Part shown: one piece after another, positions 1 through 9,221 of the stretch
Layout of the letters: every line of letters starts with the position of its first letter
Numbering within the stretch: the first letter of the stretch is position 1
Assembly: GCA_900128585.1 (NCBI GenBank)
Contig: LT642260.1
Location: forward strand, 1 to 27,460
Direction: 5' to 3'
Length of the DNA: 27,460 bases
From: Stramenopiles sp. TOSAG23-3
Taxonomy: Eukaryota; Sar
Translations under genes and position numbers: made by a program
Notes under the pieces: generated by a model
Databases searched by the model: none
Seen by the model: the letters and a program-made list of their open reading frames with translations, nothing else
Told to the model about the DNA's origin: nothing

Positions 1-2201
1 CACGATTTTTCATGAACCAGAATGTTCTTGCGGTAATCTCTATGGCCGCAATTATACTTGCATGTAAAGTTGCCTTGCCAATGACGCCTTGTACCGACCT
101 GTCTTCGGCCTTGCGTTGCTTCCTGGTTCACCTGGGAGCATATGCTTATTCGTCGCCTCTGTATGTTCTGGATTGTTTTGAAAATAGAATACGCTGGGAT
201 AATTTTCTGCTTCAGTTTCACATGCTTAACGCAATCACTTAAGATCCCCGAAACAATAGTTTCCACGCTCACACCCTCGGCGTCTTTCGTTCGGAAAGTT
301 TGACGAGGGGCAAATGCGTGCCTCGCTGCACTGACTTTCCACTTTCCCTCTGAAAAATTCATCGCCGAGAGTGCTCTACCCAAATCATCTGCGTGGATGT
401 CCCACGCGTCTTTCAGTAAATTCTTGTGTATATGGCGTAAGAGTAGTACGGCAGATTTACCAGTCATGTCAGTTGCTCGTACGCAATGTTTTACATCCGT
501 AACCGCGTACTGGTTTGGTTCCATCACAGTCACGTCTCCGCGTGCCATTGGAATGAAAAAACCGCTGTCAAGGCCAATCCAGCCTTTACTGTCAAAGCAA
601 AGTCGGCAATCGGAAAACAGTCGGAGGGAGATGATCGGTTGAGCAAATCTTTCTCGGTCATCAAAATGAGGACCCAGACCATCGCTGCCATCGTGATATA
701 CATTGCAGGCATGCGAGTTCACGAACCCTTCAGGAATTATTTTGGACTTCACCAAGGGTGTTTCAAGTTTTTCTACAAGCCATGCGGGAGATTTGTTGAC
801 GTCTACCCGGATGCCTTGTGCCCTCATAGCGAGGGACCGGTTTTGCTTTTGGCCTTTCGTCCAAAGGTATCGCGCGTTGAAGAATATTTTTGTTCTCGTC
901 AAATGCGATCTTTTACGAAGTTCATGGTAAGTGTTAGGAAGTAGTTTATTTTGAGAAATTTTCTCCAGGGTTATGTCTATGTCGGCTTCCATTGCCTTCA
1001 ACTCATCGTTAGAATACACGCATTTGTAAGTTGTAATACCGACGGGGCACCTGCCCTTCCGGTCTTTGTACATTTCTATGTTGTAATTTTTTGGCACCTT
1101 TCCTTCGAAAAAGTATTGGCGCTTTATTAAAAATTTATTGGAAAGTGGGATGATGACATCCGTCCAACCGAGTTTATACGTAAACGCGTCTCTCGATGGG
1201 ACGAAACGCCACGGCACAGGCTTCGATAATGGCAAGTGCTCGCACGTTTTGTTCCGTTTTGACAGTTTTATCGATAACGACCGCTCGACCCAATGAATGA
1301 AGAACAACAATTTTGACTTCAGTTTACTGGATGCCTTGTGGTAAAAATCTTTTGCTAAAAATAGCTCCGCCCTAATCTTGCAGACGAACTTGGGTTGCGC
1401 AGCAGTTCTGGTTGTGTTTGGCCCAACATCTTGGTCATTGTTGCCGTGTTGACCGCTCCCCTTAGAGTTCGAGTCGTAGGACGAGGCCGCCGCCTTTTTA
1501 AACAAAATAACGACTTGGATGTTAGAATCCTCATTCAAATGTTTTGTAGGATTCAACCTCGAAAATGCCCCACCACCATCTTCTGCAGATTCACCTGTTG
1601 CATTTGCCATATCGTAGTGATAATTTAAACACAGGAATCTGTCGAATCCAAGATATTGCTCCATTTCCGATAATGACAAGCTAAGTTGGGTGTGCGGGGT
1701 CAACTGTTCGCTGGGGGACAGAACGCTGAACAGGGATTCTCTCGTTCGGGGCGGACGGGACACGTTTAGGACGTAACTACTCATCATATTTGTATTTCCT
1801 GATAAAACCAATACCCCGGCCGTAGGTGTTAGTGCTAAGTTGGTCTTAAAGTAAGATTCCAAGCGCTCTTGTGCAAATGGATGTATTTTCTCCCAATATT
1901 CAGAAACCTTTGGTCTATAAACTATGTGCGGGAGCGGCTTCACCTGTTTCGACTCCGTTTGTTCCACAAAAGAAATGGAGCTAGTGGGGACTATGTCTGA
2001 AACGTTGTCGCTAGACAGCCCAGTTCCACCATAGCGACTGCCGTTGAACTTAAATACTAACTTTTTCTTTGACTGTTGATGCGGTACCGCAGGACACTTT
2101 CGTTTGCCCCCAGGCTTTTTTCTAATGGTGCGTTGCAAGATAAGCCTAGTCCCTCCCCGACCCCCCCCCCTTTTCGGGGTAGTTACAAGGGTATCTTTCA
2201 T
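1..2201 (-). CDS. ALKBH5-like AlkB-family 2OG-Fe(II) dioxygenase, C-terminus beyond left edge
   Basis: The minus frame is open from ATG 2201 to the left edge (733 whole codons, no stop), so the gene is 3'-truncated by the window. The catalytic core at residues about 490-590 matches the ALKBH5 branch. IPEGFVNS leads into N500-x-Y502 (2OG contacts), then H512-F-D514 and H572 (Fe ligands), then R589. The spacings H-x-D, 60 residues to the distal His and 17 to Arg are almost those of ALKBH5. PIISLRLFSD and RGDVTVM also fit. Upstream IFFNARY resembles the ALKBH5 nucleotide-lid region. Known members demethylate m6A in RNA; that substrate is inferred here. The roughly 490-residue N-terminal part has no domain I recognise and starts with a basic, Gly-rich stretch encoded by a C10 run. 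Near the edge, C714-x3-C718-x11-H730 looks like the start of a zinc finger. The residue matching the second 2OG-binding Arg of AlkB/ALKBH5 seems to be Ser583, next to Lys582. The start is uncertain. Confidence 0.85.
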   Translation of the reverse strand, partial: MKDTLVTTPKRGGGRGGTRLILQRTIRKKPGGKRKCPAVPHQQSKKKLVFKFNGSRYGGTGLSSDNVSDIVPTSSISFVEQTESKQVKPLPHIVYRPKVSEYWEKIHPFAQERLESYFKTNLALTPTAGVLVLSGNTNMMSSYVLNVSRPPRTRESLFSVLSPSEQLTPHTQLSLSLSEMEQYLGFDRFLCLNYHYDMANATGESAEDGGGAFSRLNPTKHLNEDSNIQVVILFKKAAASSYDSNSKGSGQHGNNDQDVGPNTTRTAAQPKFVCKIRAELFLAKDFYHKASSKLKSKLLFFIHWVERSLSIKLSKRNKTCEHLPLSKPVPWRFVPSRDAFTYKLGWTDVIIPLSNKFLIKRQYFFEGKVPKNYNIEMYKDRKGRCPVGITTYKCVYSNDELKAMEADIDITLEKISQNKLLPNTYHELRKRSHLTRTKIFFNARYLWTKGQKQNRSLAMRAQGIRVDVNKSPAWLVEKLETPLVKSKIIPEGFVNSHACNVYHDGSDGLGPHFDDRERFAQPIISLRLFSDCRLCFDSKGWIGLDSGFFIPMARGDVTVMEPNQYAVTDVKHCVRATDMTGKSAVLLLRHIHKNLLKDAWDIHADDLGRALSAMNFSEGKWKVSAARHAFAPRQTFRTKDAEGVSVETIVSGILSDCVKHVKLKQKIIPAYSIFKTIQNIQRRRISICSQVNQEATQGRRQVGTRRHWQGNFTCKYNCGHRDYRKNILVHEKS

Positions 2202-2960
2202 GGTTCAACTTGCTGGAAACAAATAGAGGCACCCTGGCCGAATGGTAGGACGAGTCTTCCCAACGGAAAGATGAAAATGTTGATTTTGCACCAGTGCGTA
2301 ATGTTGCAGAAGTAAAAGCAGCTTAATTTGTGAGGCATTATTATGAATAGAATGTTACTTCGTTTATACGTTTTGAGTCGTCGGGCGTATCTTTTTTTTC
2401 TTATTATACCTGCACCTAGACTACAACAACAACAACAAAAAAAGAACAACGAATTTTTCAACCTCCCTGCAACACTGAACACAACAGGAGAAAAAGAAGA
2501 AGAGAGTATTTTTTCTTCACTAAAATAATAATTAATAATAATACTCTATTGTATTACTATTACAATATTAATAAATATTATAATAAACTAACTACTAAAA
2601 ACAATATAATAGTCGGTCTAGATAATCGTGTATGATTTAATTTTTAATACCTTTTTTAGGCCAGCCAAGCTTGAAGAATATTATTTTTTTTGCGAATTTA
2701 TAAATATTTTTTGGGATACATCTTTTGAACAACAAGGAAATACCATCATGTGAACAAGTGTCTTTTTTTTGAAGGTCCTGTTTTTTTTTTGGGAGGAGGA
2801 TGTGGGGTTTGTTACGGCTTACTACTTGTTGATATATCTATTTTATTTTATTACAAAAATTGTTTTATTTAAAAACCAAAATATTGTACATTTTTTAAAA
2901 CAAGAAAATTGGCTGTTATTTTTTATCACCACTCTCACCTTTCCATCAATTATGACCGGT
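2202..2960. other. AT-rich spacer between two minus-strand genes
   Basis: This is the 5' flank of the ALKBH5-like gene and the 3' flank of the M16 peptidase gene. It holds a short AAC/A-rich run near 2423-2443, long AT-only stretches (about 2520-2620) and T-runs. Its last part carries the mirror of CAATTTTCTTGT (2900-2911), which recurs downstream of other genes. I see no gene or RNA here. Confidence 0.7.
2900..2921 (-). repeat. 22-nt element in the 3' flank of the M16 gene, repeated at 16558-16579
   Basis: The plus-strand bases here are identical to 16558-16579. In the sense of the upstream minus-strand gene, the core reads CAATTTTCTTGT, about 40-60 nt past the stop. It may be a 3'-UTR or 3'-end-processing element; that role is inferred. 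Confidence 0.55.
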
Positions 2961-5900
2961 TCAAGCCATACAATCAATCGATTTTGTCATCTCATATTTA
3001 GCATTTTCCTTCTTGTCCATGGTTTCTACTACAAACACCGCGGTTTGACTCGACTTGTCTGGGACATGCGAGTCCATCCATTGTTTGTATTTTTGGTATG
3101 TGACTGCCTTGAGCCCTTCCATCACTGCGCCCTCATCAATGTCTTTCAAGGTTGGCTCCTTTAGCCCATTGGATTCGAACGCTTTTGGAAGTTTTAATGA
3201 CATTCCGCGAAGAATCCCAAACCATTCCTCAATATTCTGTAAATGCGTTTTGTAGTGTCCTTCGATGGACTTCATCACTATCTGGAACATGTCTTTTGCT
3301 ATTATTCTGTCTTTCCCCAGGGCATCTTTGGCTTTGGAGACGCTGAATTCAACATTTAATGGGTCGCTCGCAGGATCCCGCGCATTATATTTACCCGAAC
3401 CCCAGTCAACTGTTCTATAGCCAAAGCCAGGAAACAAAACACTGTGAAATGCATGCTTGCCGACAAAATAAGTAAGGCCTTCGTCCATGCGCAAGTTGCG
3501 CCACAGCTGTTTCTCGATCATCGCAGTAACGATTTGGCGCATCTCCCCCCCGCGAAAGCTGATGCCGTCCTGCGCGGGAACCATCAACATCGGGAACGCT
3601 CGCTCGACGTTGTCGTCGATAAGGTGACAACCAGTCTTCGAGTCGGAACTCCCCCATGCGCGCGTAAAGTGCTGCACGTCCGCTTCGCTGTACACGTCGT
3701 AGCCGACACGTTTGGAATTTGCTGGTCTCTTGATTAAAGTCCCAAAAATTAGTTGGAGGGGCTCTAAGATGATCTTGACGTCGATGTCCCCCACGACGTT
3801 GATTTCTATTCTGTCCGGGTCAAACTGCTCTCGTACCCAACGAGAGAGCGTTTCCGGATTCAAAGACCGAATGTCCGACGGTTCCACACGCCGCATACGG
3901 TGGTCACTTGGAAACCTCGCCTTCAAAATATTGTTAACAGCAGCAGTCTTGATGACTTGACGAGGGTTGCTTTCTCTTTTTTCTTCCATCTTTGCCGACA
4001 GCACGTTGGAATACGCGCGCCTAATGCTCCGTGTGTTGTACATCGGCATCATTTTCAAGCGCATGTCGCTCAGTATGCCAAGCATTTCTTCATGGTTTAA
4101 AGCACTTGTGTCGCACGGGACCTCGGGGGCATCTGGGCCACTTTTTACACACGCGGAGGAAAGTGTAGCCTTAATGCGAAGGAACTCACGGTCGCACAAC
4201 ATTTGAGGGGGTGCTGGCGGCCCTGGGAGCCCCACGCGTTCAATCGGCTTTGCATCTTCGCTAGATCTAATGTTGGAAGCGCGCTGAAATATCTTCATTG
4301 GAAAAATTTCTTTGTCAACTCTGAGTTCCCCAGTAGAGTCATACTCTGCAGCAACAAAGTCCTCCAACCCCATGGCAGCCACGTCGCACGCGCCTTTCGC
4401 GGCCGGGGACTCCGTCGCCCTACCACCGAGACTAACGATTTCTACAACCACAGTCCCGTTTCCTACAATGGGGACCCGCATATTTCCGGACGCAAACGGT
4501 TTGATGTTAACGCCGATGCCATTGAATAGGTTGTATATTCGGATGCCGGAATTCGGCTCCTGCTTCACGGGAAGCGCCCCAAACTTCTCAATTTCTTTCA
4601 TCGCCTTGGGGTTTGCCTTTTCGAATTTTTTTTGCAGCGCGTTGACCCTTTCTTGCAAGCGCACATAGTCCAATAGTTGTGCCGACCTTCCGGCCGGGAT
4701 CCCGTCAGACTTTTTTTTGTCCTTATGGGAACCCCCAGATGCCGACGACGGTGCAAACGCCGGCTGTGCCGTGCGCTTCGTTTTGTCGCTGGGGATTTTC
4801 CTCAGCTCACCCGCTGCTGCTTCCAACTCTGGTCTATGGCGTACGTACGACCGTTTCAACTTTGCACGAAGGTTGTCCTCCTCATCCTTCTTTTTGAAGA
4901 TGCTGTCGCTCTTGGCGTGCCCCTTGGGCGCCTCGGGGGGCTGCACGGTGCTCATAAGCACCTGCCGGGACAGGAGGAGCAGAGAATCTTTTGAAATGGC
5001 AAACTCAGTGTCGGACGCACTCTCTTTGGAGTAAGACACTCGGAGAAGCGTCCGCGGGCTGGTTTGGATCTTTTCCAACCACGCCTTTTCTTCCCCATTG
5101 GTTACGTTAAGGCGGAACGTGTTGATCCAACTCTTCCATACCAAGGAGGCCTCCGCTTTTATAAAGTTGGCAGCATGAACACTCATCCCTTGGGACATCA
5201 TCGGCTTTTCCATCCGGAATATCTCCGTTTGGTGGTAGTAAATGTGATTCGGGGAGAGATCCCCGTACAGGTCCTCCACGATTTCAGTCCCACTCTTCTT
5301 CCTTGACAGGTCCACAGCTTCGTTTTGTATCTTTTCAAAGTACGCATCCATTGCTTCGTTCAAAAGGACCGGGTTTGGCCCGTACAGTGCGAGGCGTCGG
5401 ACCTCTAGCAAAGCAGTAAACAGCAGCGTCCTCCAAGATCCATCGCGGCTGTTTCGAAAATGGACCTCTTCCGCTGCTTTCTCGCCCCCGAAGCCCATCC
5501 CCACCTTCAACCTCATTTCGTGTGCACGCGCGCCGTACTGGTAATTGTCTTCGAAGTTGGCGTCGAAGTCTACTTCTGGGGGGTCCGTTCCGGCCTCTTG
5601 GACCATCTCCTCCACGCCTTCGTACACCATGTGGGAGAGAACGTAACGAAACAGGCCGCTGTGAATGGAGCGGAGCCGCTCCAGGTTGGTCTTTGGCTCG
5701 TTGTCTACGTAGTCCCCGTTCACTGGGTCGGCCATGATAAAGTTGAAGTGGACACCGTTTATTCCTTTGTGGTTCCCCGAGATTTCTATGTTTCGGAATG
5801 CTTTCGCTTTCTCGCCGATCCGCTTTTCACCCTGGCCAAACACGCCCATTTGTGCGCCGGAACTCACCTTCGGAAGGGGTGCCCCCCCGCTTTTAATATC

Positions 5901-7175
5901 CAGCGACCCGTCCCCCCACACCTTCTTGACGACTGCTTCCATGTCGCTGGCTTCGTAATCGCCCGCGACGTACAGGGTGGAGCGTTTGGGAACGTACCAT
6001 TTCTTTCGAAAACTGTCTACGTCCTTGGACGAAAACGCAGCGACCGTCGCATCCGTCCCTTGAGGCGCTCGCGCACACGGGAGGGATTTGCTCCCGAAAA
6101 ACTGGCACATGGTTTGGTGCTCCACCCATGCAAGCGTGGTGTTCCGCATCCGATTTTCACCAATGACTGCGCCCTTTTCGATGTTAACGTGCTTGTCAAC
6201 ACTATTTCCTAACAAAAACTGGTCCACCATTACTTGCAGGGCGCCGGTACTAACGTCGTCTGCTGTGGAGGACATCCCGTCGTGAAAGTCGCCCTCGGAC
6301 CGCGCATTGTTCACTTCATACACAGTGGTCCGGTGGGTAGTGAAGGCATTTGCTTCGACCCCGTTTGCATCCAGGGAGAGCCACACCCCGTACCGGTGCA
6401 GGGATTTCCGGGAAGCATCAAACGCCATGTGCTCCGCGAAATGGGCAATGCCCCGTTCCTTTTCCGTCTCGGACGAGCTCCCGACGTCTACTTTCAGCGC
6501 GGCTGAGAAAAACCCCCGTGGGTACGACCTGACTTTCGATATCACATACTTCAGCCCGCTGGGAAGGGTGCCGGCGAGAGCATACTTGGAAGTCGCAGGG
6601 CCCGTAGCATATGGGCGAAAGCGGAATGGTGCGCCGGTGATGAAGAGCGCGTTGTACACATCGATCGTGCTCCACATCACCAGAATCCCCACCAGGACAT
6701 AAAACGCTACAATGATCAAGGTGTCTATCTTCCTAATGACCCTGTCGCTGGAAGCACTATTATTGCCTTCCCCTTTCGAGCAGAAGCGAAACTTGTTGCT
6801 CATGCCTTTGCCTATCCACACGTCCAGCATACCATACAGGCAGAGGACGGTCCCCGTGACGATCAGGCATATCCGCTTGTACAGCTCTGGCCTGGGGTCT
6901 ATGCCATTGTCCAGCTCAAGGTGCCCGGGAACGAAGAAACTTACCCCCAGGGCCACCAACCCAAACGAAAACCACATGCCTTCTTCGTCCACCTTTCTTT
7001 CGTTCTCCGAAGGCTGCTCTTCAAGCACGTGCACCGGGGAAGCCTCCATCGCGTTCTTCCAGCAAGAACAAAAGGGTCCGTCAACAAACAAATCAGTTTC
7101 TTTCAAAAGCGTTGTCCCTAACTGTTCCAAACACACATCTATACTCCCCTTTGAATCTATCGTAAAGGTAAACAT
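2961..7175 (-). CDS. membrane-anchored M16 (insulinase/pitrilysin-type) zinc metallopeptidase
   Basis: This 1404-residue protein starts at an ATG (7175) and ends in TGA. Three hydrophobic segments (about 67-86, 101-120, 150-171) precede the peptidase, so it should be held in a membrane. The first M16 domain starts near 200. It shows the inverted zinc motif H245-F-A-E248-H249 and then E333-x6-E340, the EX6E signature that supplies the third zinc ligand. The second half (about 870-1390) looks like the non-catalytic M16 partner domain. Its segment at about 1212-1236 has the RNLRMDEGLTY pattern of family C-terminal domains. A charged Lys/Ser-rich linker (about 745-840) joins the halves. M16 enzymes enclose and cut short peptides; the substrate and the membrane are unknown. 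The overall length, about 1.4 times a typical single-chain M16 protein, comes from the anchor and the linker. No introns are apparent. The gene is divergent from CEP120 across about 2 kb. Confidence 0.9.
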   Translation of the reverse strand: MFTFTIDSKGSIDVCLEQLGTTLLKETDLFVDGPFCSCWKNAMEASPVHVLEEQPSENERKVDEEGMWFSFGLVALGVSFFVPGHLELDNGIDPRPELYKRICLIVTGTVLCLYGMLDVWIGKGMSNKFRFCSKGEGNNSASSDRVIRKIDTLIIVAFYVLVGILVMWSTIDVYNALFITGAPFRFRPYATGPATSKYALAGTLPSGLKYVISKVRSYPRGFFSAALKVDVGSSSETEKERGIAHFAEHMAFDASRKSLHRYGVWLSLDANGVEANAFTTHRTTVYEVNNARSEGDFHDGMSSTADDVSTGALQVMVDQFLLGNSVDKHVNIEKGAVIGENRMRNTTLAWVEHQTMCQFFGSKSLPCARAPQGTDATVAAFSSKDVDSFRKKWYVPKRSTLYVAGDYEASDMEAVVKKVWGDGSLDIKSGGAPLPKVSSGAQMGVFGQGEKRIGEKAKAFRNIEISGNHKGINGVHFNFIMADPVNGDYVDNEPKTNLERLRSIHSGLFRYVLSHMVYEGVEEMVQEAGTDPPEVDFDANFEDNYQYGARAHEMRLKVGMGFGGEKAAEEVHFRNSRDGSWRTLLFTALLEVRRLALYGPNPVLLNEAMDAYFEKIQNEAVDLSRKKSGTEIVEDLYGDLSPNHIYYHQTEIFRMEKPMMSQGMSVHAANFIKAEASLVWKSWINTFRLNVTNGEEKAWLEKIQTSPRTLLRVSYSKESASDTEFAISKDSLLLLSRQVLMSTVQPPEAPKGHAKSDSIFKKKDEEDNLRAKLKRSYVRHRPELEAAAGELRKIPSDKTKRTAQPAFAPSSASGGSHKDKKKSDGIPAGRSAQLLDYVRLQERVNALQKKFEKANPKAMKEIEKFGALPVKQEPNSGIRIYNLFNGIGVNIKPFASGNMRVPIVGNGTVVVEIVSLGGRATESPAAKGACDVAAMGLEDFVAAEYDSTGELRVDKEIFPMKIFQRASNIRSSEDAKPIERVGLPGPPAPPQMLCDREFLRIKATLSSACVKSGPDAPEVPCDTSALNHEEMLGILSDMRLKMMPMYNTRSIRRAYSNVLSAKMEEKRESNPRQVIKTAAVNNILKARFPSDHRMRRVEPSDIRSLNPETLSRWVREQFDPDRIEINVVGDIDVKIILEPLQLIFGTLIKRPANSKRVGYDVYSEADVQHFTRAWGSSDSKTGCHLIDDNVERAFPMLMVPAQDGISFRGGEMRQIVTAMIEKQLWRNLRMDEGLTYFVGKHAFHSVLFPGFGYRTVDWGSGKYNARDPASDPLNVEFSVSKAKDALGKDRIIAKDMFQIVMKSIEGHYKTHLQNIEEWFGILRGMSLKLPKAFESNGLKEPTLKDIDEGAVMEGLKAVTYQKYKQWMDSHVPDKSSQTAVFVVETMDKKENAKYEMTKSIDCMA

Positions 7176-7268
7176 TTCCCCTCAATCTTTCTTGTAGTAC
7201 TCGGTGTTGTTATTAATTTATTAACATTTTTTAAAATTATTATTAATAAAAAATAGATCTAATAATTA

Positions 7269-7740
7269 TTTTTTTCTTCTTCTTATTTTTTTTTCTTCCT
7301 TCTTCTTTTCTTTTTTTCTTCTTTTCTTCTTTTCTTCTTTTCTTCTTTTCTTCTTTCTTCTTCTTCTTCTTCTTCTTTTTTTTCTTCTTCCTTCTTCTTC
7401 TTCTCTTCTTCTTTTTTTTCTTCCTTCTCTTCTTTTCTTTTTTTTTTCTTCCTTCTCTTCTTCTTTTTTTTTTTCTTCCTTCTCTTCTTCTTTTTTTTCT
7501 TCTTCCTTCTCTTCTCTTCTTTTCTTTTCTTTTTTTTTTCTTCCTTCTCTTCTTCTTTTTTTTTTTCTTCCTTCACTTCTTCTTTTTTTTTTTCTTCCTT
7601 CTCTTCTCTTCTTTTCTTTTTTTTTTCTTCCTTCTCTTCTTCTTTTTTTTTTTCTTCCTTCTCTTCTTCTTTTTTTTTTCTTTCTTTTTTCTTTCTTCTT
7701 CTTTTTTTTTCTTTTTTTCTTTCGTCTTCTTCTTTTTTTT
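7269..7740. repeat. 472-nt near-pure polypyrimidine tract with an internal minisatellite
   Basis: All plus-strand bases are C or T except A7285, A7575 and G7724. The left third is mostly CTT/CTTTT runs. From about 7430 to 7680 a unit of about 25-30 nt repeats: CTTCCTTCTCTTCTTC followed by 8-11 T, with CTCTTCTTTTC variants. Such homopurine/homopyrimidine mirror-like DNA can form a triplex (H-DNA). It lies about 95 nt upstream of the M16 start codon. Confidence 0.9.
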
Positions 7741-8796
7741 AATTTATTATTATTATTTTATATATTATATTACAGTATTATTATTAGTCTTTTCTAGACG
7801 ACACACTATCTCTTCTTTCTTCTTCTTTCTTCTTCTTACTACGGGCATTAGAATATAATAAATGTGTGGTTTGATAAAATATTGTTATTATCCTCGTAGT
7901 GGACTAGTTCGTATAGGATACGTAGAGAGTAGTATAAGTAATGAATAAGAATAGGAAAGTTGCCAACAAAAAATTGGAAATGTAATGTTGCTTGGGTTGG
8001 TTGCCCATCGATTTCTTCCTTCTATTCGGATTATACTTGTAATAGATTAATATACTTTTAGATTTCTATCTATATTATATTTCATACTTCTTTTCATATT
8101 TTAATATACATATACATTCCTATTTAAATATATTAGATGTATACACCCAATACCATCAAATTTGTTTAATGCTACGGCCTTGTAAAATTCAAACATTAAT
8201 CCCATTATTTATTCGTTATTGGTACATGTTATGAATAAAGTATACATTTAAATCATACTTAGAATATACAATTATACCCTATCAAATAATTCAAAGCACA
8301 CAACAACACAGCAGGTTAAAAGGCACGGTACTGTACTTACTATAAAAACTCTGTTGTTTCCATTTTTTCATTATTTTTAGTTCCTTCCTTCCCCGCGCAA
8401 TTCCATTGGCGCCAATATCAATACTATTTCGATGTATTTTAAATTAATTGACTTGCCTCTTCTTTTTAGTTTTTGAATCAAAAGGACATTTATCTTCCTA
8501 TCATAATACATTCTACACTATTTATTAAAATAAAAGTATAAATATTATTCAACAGTACTATTTCATTGTACTTAAAAAAGAAAAAAGTTGTTGAATCGTT
8601 TCATAAAGTAAGGGTAGGGTATATTAATCTTAAAAAATAATCATTTTATATATATTAAATTATAAGTTAATATTAAATTATATAGAATGTATAATTAGAT
8701 ATACTTACCTTAGACTACCAATTATAGAAATCGTTCACTTAATTGCTCTTTTGAGATTATAAAATCTATTTATTTGTTTACTAGGGGAATTGCATT

Positions 8797-8831
8797 GGGG
8801 GAGGCGGGGCGGGGGCGGGAGGCAGGGCGGG
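8797..8831 (+). other. G-quadruplex-forming candidate
   Basis: Five plus-strand runs of three or more G (5, 4, 5, 3, 3 and 3 with short C or AGGC spacers) sit in DNA that is otherwise AT-rich. The spacing fits the usual G3+N1-7 quadruplex pattern. It lies about 390 nt upstream of the CEP120 start codon. Confidence 0.65.
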
Positions 8832-8910
8832 TATTATATTATTCTACTGTACCACTACTATGGACTATGGTTAATTAAATAATTAAAAATAAAATAAGAA
8901 GAAATAAAAG

Positions 8911-8931
8911 AACAACAACAACAACAACAAC
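8911..8931 (+). repeat. (AAC)7 microsatellite
   Basis: Seven uninterrupted AAC units upstream of CEP120. A similar, shorter AAC run is at about 2423-2437. Confidence 0.85.
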
Positions 8932-9082
8932 AGTGGATCCAATTGTGTTTCATTATTGTTGTAAGCTACATTGACATTATTTATTTGCAAGTAATTGCAC
9001 TTGGAAGAAGAGAAAAAAGACAATAGGCAAAGTGAACGGAAAAAAAAGAGACGGAGAGAGGAACGAACAGAAGGGAAGAAAA

Positions 9083-9119
9083 ACGGACGAACGATCGATC
9101 GATTGAACGAACGAACGAT
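9083..9119 (+). repeat. GAAC/GATC short tandem repeats before CEP120
   Basis: GAACGAACGAAC and GATCGATCGAT units lie about 100 nt upstream of the CEP120 ATG. The reverse-complement form (TTCG)n occurs at 13317-13330 upstream of the kinesin. It may be simple-sequence drift or a shared 5'-UTR feature. Confidence 0.6.
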
Positions 9120-9221
9120 AGAGAGTTTCATTTTAGAGGCCGGAAAGAAGCAAGCCGTTTGAATTTAGCAAAAAAGACGGAGCGCAGTTTACCGTTGTCG
9201 ACCCGAACAGGTTTGCATAAT

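Larger units (their letters stand above)
7176..9221. other. divergent intergenic region between M16 and CEP120 genes
   Basis: This 2-kb AT-rich spacer should contain the promoters and 5' UTRs of both flanking genes. It includes the pyrimidine tract (7269-7740), AT-rich DNA without coding potential (about 7741-8780), a G-rich island (8797-8831), an (AAC)n run and GAAC/GATC-type short repeats just before CEP120. I recognise no RNA gene. Confidence 0.7.

Noticed and set aside
486-944. Plus-strand frame of 152 codons
   Set aside because: Antisense to the ALKBH5-like catalytic core, which is strongly recognisable on the minus strand.
2225-2300. tRNA-like string TGGCCGAATGGTAGGAC
   Set aside because: It resembles the D-arm of Ser/Leu tRNAs, but I find no matching T-arm (no GTTCNANNC), acceptor pairing or clean anticodon stem.
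5460-6212. Plus-strand frame of 250 codons inside the M16 gene
   Set aside because: Antisense to the conserved catalytic domain, with no domain of its own.
7283-7576. Minus-strand Lys/Glu-only frame of 97 codons
   Set aside because: Translation of the CTT-type simple repeat; it contains only K, E and R apart from the first residue.
9159-9221. In-frame upstream extension of CEP120 (and similar ones on the kinesin, PhyH, U2A' and IFT80 genes)
   Set aside because: These stretches lack an ATG, and the conserved N-termini begin at the internal ATG.
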